Part shown: positions 61,666-64,000 of the stretch, piece after piece
How the letters are laid out: the number at the start of each line of letters is the position of its first letter
Position numbering within the stretch: the stretch's first letter is position 1
Assembly (NCBI GenBank): GCA_034687125.1
Contig: JAQGBZ010000198.1
Location: 1-64,000 of the forward strand
Length of the DNA: 64,000 nucleotides
Direction of reading: 5' to 3'
Source: Neelides folsomi
Lineage: Eukaryota; Arthropoda; Collembola; Neelipleona; Neelidae
Translations under genes and position numbers: made by a program
The notes under the pieces: generated by a model
Seen by the model: the letters and a program-made list of their open reading frames with translations, nothing else
What the model was told of the DNA's origin: nothing
The model's database searches: none

Positions 61666-64000
61666 ACCCAATGTACAAAACATAATCCCCTATGATCTCG
61701 TTTCTCCAGCTTTCTATCATCATCAACTGACGTGCAAACTCGTATAACTTTGAGGCTGTCTTTGATCTCGATTAATTATTTAATACTCTCGTTTCACATT
61801 TCTCGCTTTTTAAACAATTATTTTTCATTAATACTTCCTTTTACGTTAATAAGCTTATTTAACTTTTGAATCAAATCAGCTCGGCAACGGGCAACGGGTC
61901 AAACCTGAAAGTCTGTTCGTCTCAACCTTCTTCACTACCTCAATCTTGTCATTTCTTCATTTTTCTATTCTAATTTTTCATTGAACTATTTTGTATTAAA
62001 AATAATTAATTTTTTACATATGTGCGAAAGTAACCATTTTAATGCTTTATGTTGCGCTTTAAAAATATGCCAAAATATATTAATTTTCAAATTCGAAAAG
62101 CAATACAATTTAAGTTTATTCTCTATGATGCCTACAAATTTAAAGTACATATTAATCTATTTATAGTGAAATCTAACAGACTCGTAACAAAGTATTTATA
62201 GCTTTAATTTATATAATACTTATCGTGAGAAAACAGTTCAAGATGATGAGAAAGGACAGTTTTGAATTAAAATGAAAAGCAATAGCGTGCCCTTATGAAA
62301 ATGAGTACAGGTATTAAAAAAAGTATTCAGGGACAAATATCAAGAAATTCGGGTATTATCGTAAGTAATAATTAAAATAATAAGGAAAAATAGCCACCTA
62401 ATACAAATTAATCCCTAGATGCTAACCAGATTTTACATAGAGGTAGATTTAATATAAATTGTATCTTTTTAGCTAAAAGTACATTTTTGTGTGAAAATAC
62501 TCAGGAAGGCAGATAATGCGATTTCAAATTACTGCAATAGGGAAGGAGTGTTTATAAGCAAAATAATAATCACAGAATAAATTAACAATAAATAACGATA
62601 TAATATTTGAGAGAAATAATGTCTGTGTACATATATTTAGCTACTCTTATTAACTAAATGTATAATAGATGAAGGAGTTTAATTTAAAATTTTAATAATA
62701 CTCTAATATACACATTAGTACGTGCAATTAAGCACGCGTTCTTGATGATTAATGTGAAATAAACTTGGGTGAAAAATATAGGCAGTAGTTAATAAGGATA
62801 ATATTGATGATCAAAAACTGATTATAAAAATAAAAGTAGTGAATTAACAAAAGCAATTTATAAAATTGCCAACCAAAAAAGCTTAGTCAGATAACAAGAA
62901 GAATATCAACGTCAAGGGGGATTTTACAATAATAACGAAAGAGATTTAATACGAAAATCATATTTAGTGTAAATGATATAAAAGGACTATCTATATACCT
63001 CTACCTCTAACCATCATTTCGAGTCCACCTTGTCATAAAATGAAATTATGAATCGGAAAAATAAATTTTGTGATTAATATAAAATCATAGCCTTAAGTAT
63101 TTACAAGTTAATAAAAATTTCAAAATTAATCATCATGAATCAAAATTGTCCTAATTTAGTGGTTTTAATGTTGTGTTTAAGTATGTTAAATTGTCCGTTG
63201 AATCACATTTTAAGTTTGTATTTAATTTAATAATGAAATTACTATACAAATCAGTATTGTTAATATTTATATATTTACCATTGTGTACTATAATTTAATT
63301 ATAATTTAACTTGCGTTTCTAATTATCTTGTTTTTGTAACTTTTCTAGTCTTCTTGACTTACTATTAACGGTTAAGATTTACTAACTCCTAATTTAATCA
63401 TTTTTGTTACCAATTTTTAACGCGGTGTTAAACTAATTGCTTCATTTCTGTTTTTTACTAAACATTGTGAGAATTATCAAATAGGTTTACAATAATGTTT
63501 AATAACAATCGTGTGCATTTACAAGATGAAAAATAATAATAACGACAGATCGAAAATATAAATTTTTGAAATGAAAGAAGAGTAATAGCCATAGGCAATA
63601 ATATCTTGTAGTTTTCTAGTTTTCGACAGAGTAGGTACATATTATTATCTCAATGAGTCTTTAGTTCTATAGAATTGGGCGATCGATCCGAAATTGACAA
63701 AACACTGATGGTTTTTTTATGGAATTGAAAATTGAAATTATGAAGGAATAAGAAATTATGTGAAGATAGATCTATTTGTAACATCATAAAAAGTATATCT
63801 TGGGAAATGAATAATGAATAAAATACTTATTAGATGAAGTGGTAAAAATGAGATAGCAATGAGAAAACATCACTGTTGACTTTGTATCAGTGAAGTAGAC
63901 TTTAAATGAAGAATAGCCTCAGTGGTAAATGAAACGTACAAAGATAATCCATTGAGATAAAAAATAATAAAAAAACACTCATGATGTTTTGAGAAATTAT
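61666..64000. other. 3' UTR and downstream AT-rich DNA of the abrupt-like gene
   Basis: No supported gene. The first AATAAA after the stop is at 62576-62581, which would give a UTR of roughly 0.9 kb. Several short frames, such as 61981-62166, are typical of AT-rich DNA and have no motif. Confidence 0.5.

Overview
This window is animal nuclear DNA, most likely from an arthropod. It is AT-rich, and its genes have many short exons with GT-AG introns. The Piezo exons follow the fly protein closely, and one gene encodes an arthropod-type BTB-TTK zinc-finger factor of the abrupt class. I suspect a copepod crustacean such as a sea louse, but that is an inference from overall style. I recognised no prokaryotic, viral or retroviral-type element.

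Layout. (1) About 150-10,730, minus strand: the N-terminal ~1,554 codons of the mechanosensitive channel Piezo in 23 exons; the 3' end lies beyond position 1. (2) 11,690-17,363, minus strand: a complete DPP4-family dipeptidyl peptidase in 14 exons with an intact Ser/Asp/His triad, and two candidate alternative first exons at 17,859-17,906 and 22,568-22,726. (3) About 22.7-32.7 kb: gene-poor sequence with a small palindromic MITE. (4) 32,671-45,958, plus strand: a six-exon gene for a protein with two tandem Ras-association domains and an 11-kb first intron. (5) 49,076-55,972, minus strand: the voltage-gated calcium channel beta subunit, with firm SH3 and guanylate-kinase-like exons and a tentative first exon. 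(6) 59,226-61,665, plus strand: an abrupt-like BTB/C2H2 transcription factor in five exons, head-to-head with the calcium channel gene. (7) 61.7-64 kb: AT-rich 3' flank.

For each main gene I joined exons by hand at GT/AG boundaries and checked that exon lengths keep one reading frame throughout. The Piezo exons sum to 4,662 nt (1,554 codons), the peptidase to 849 codons with stop, the Ras-association gene to 392, the calcium channel beta to 523 and the abrupt-like gene to 489.

Two neighbours, Piezo and the calcium channel beta subunit, act in membrane excitability or mechanosensation. The peptidase belongs to the clan that includes potassium-channel accessory subunits. I see no operon-like coupling between the genes. 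The most interesting leads are a symmetric, proline-rich, in-frame cassette exon candidate in Piezo, three possible N-termini for the peptidase, a near-perfect inverted repeat beside a peptidase splice donor, and an unnamed tandem Ras-association protein.
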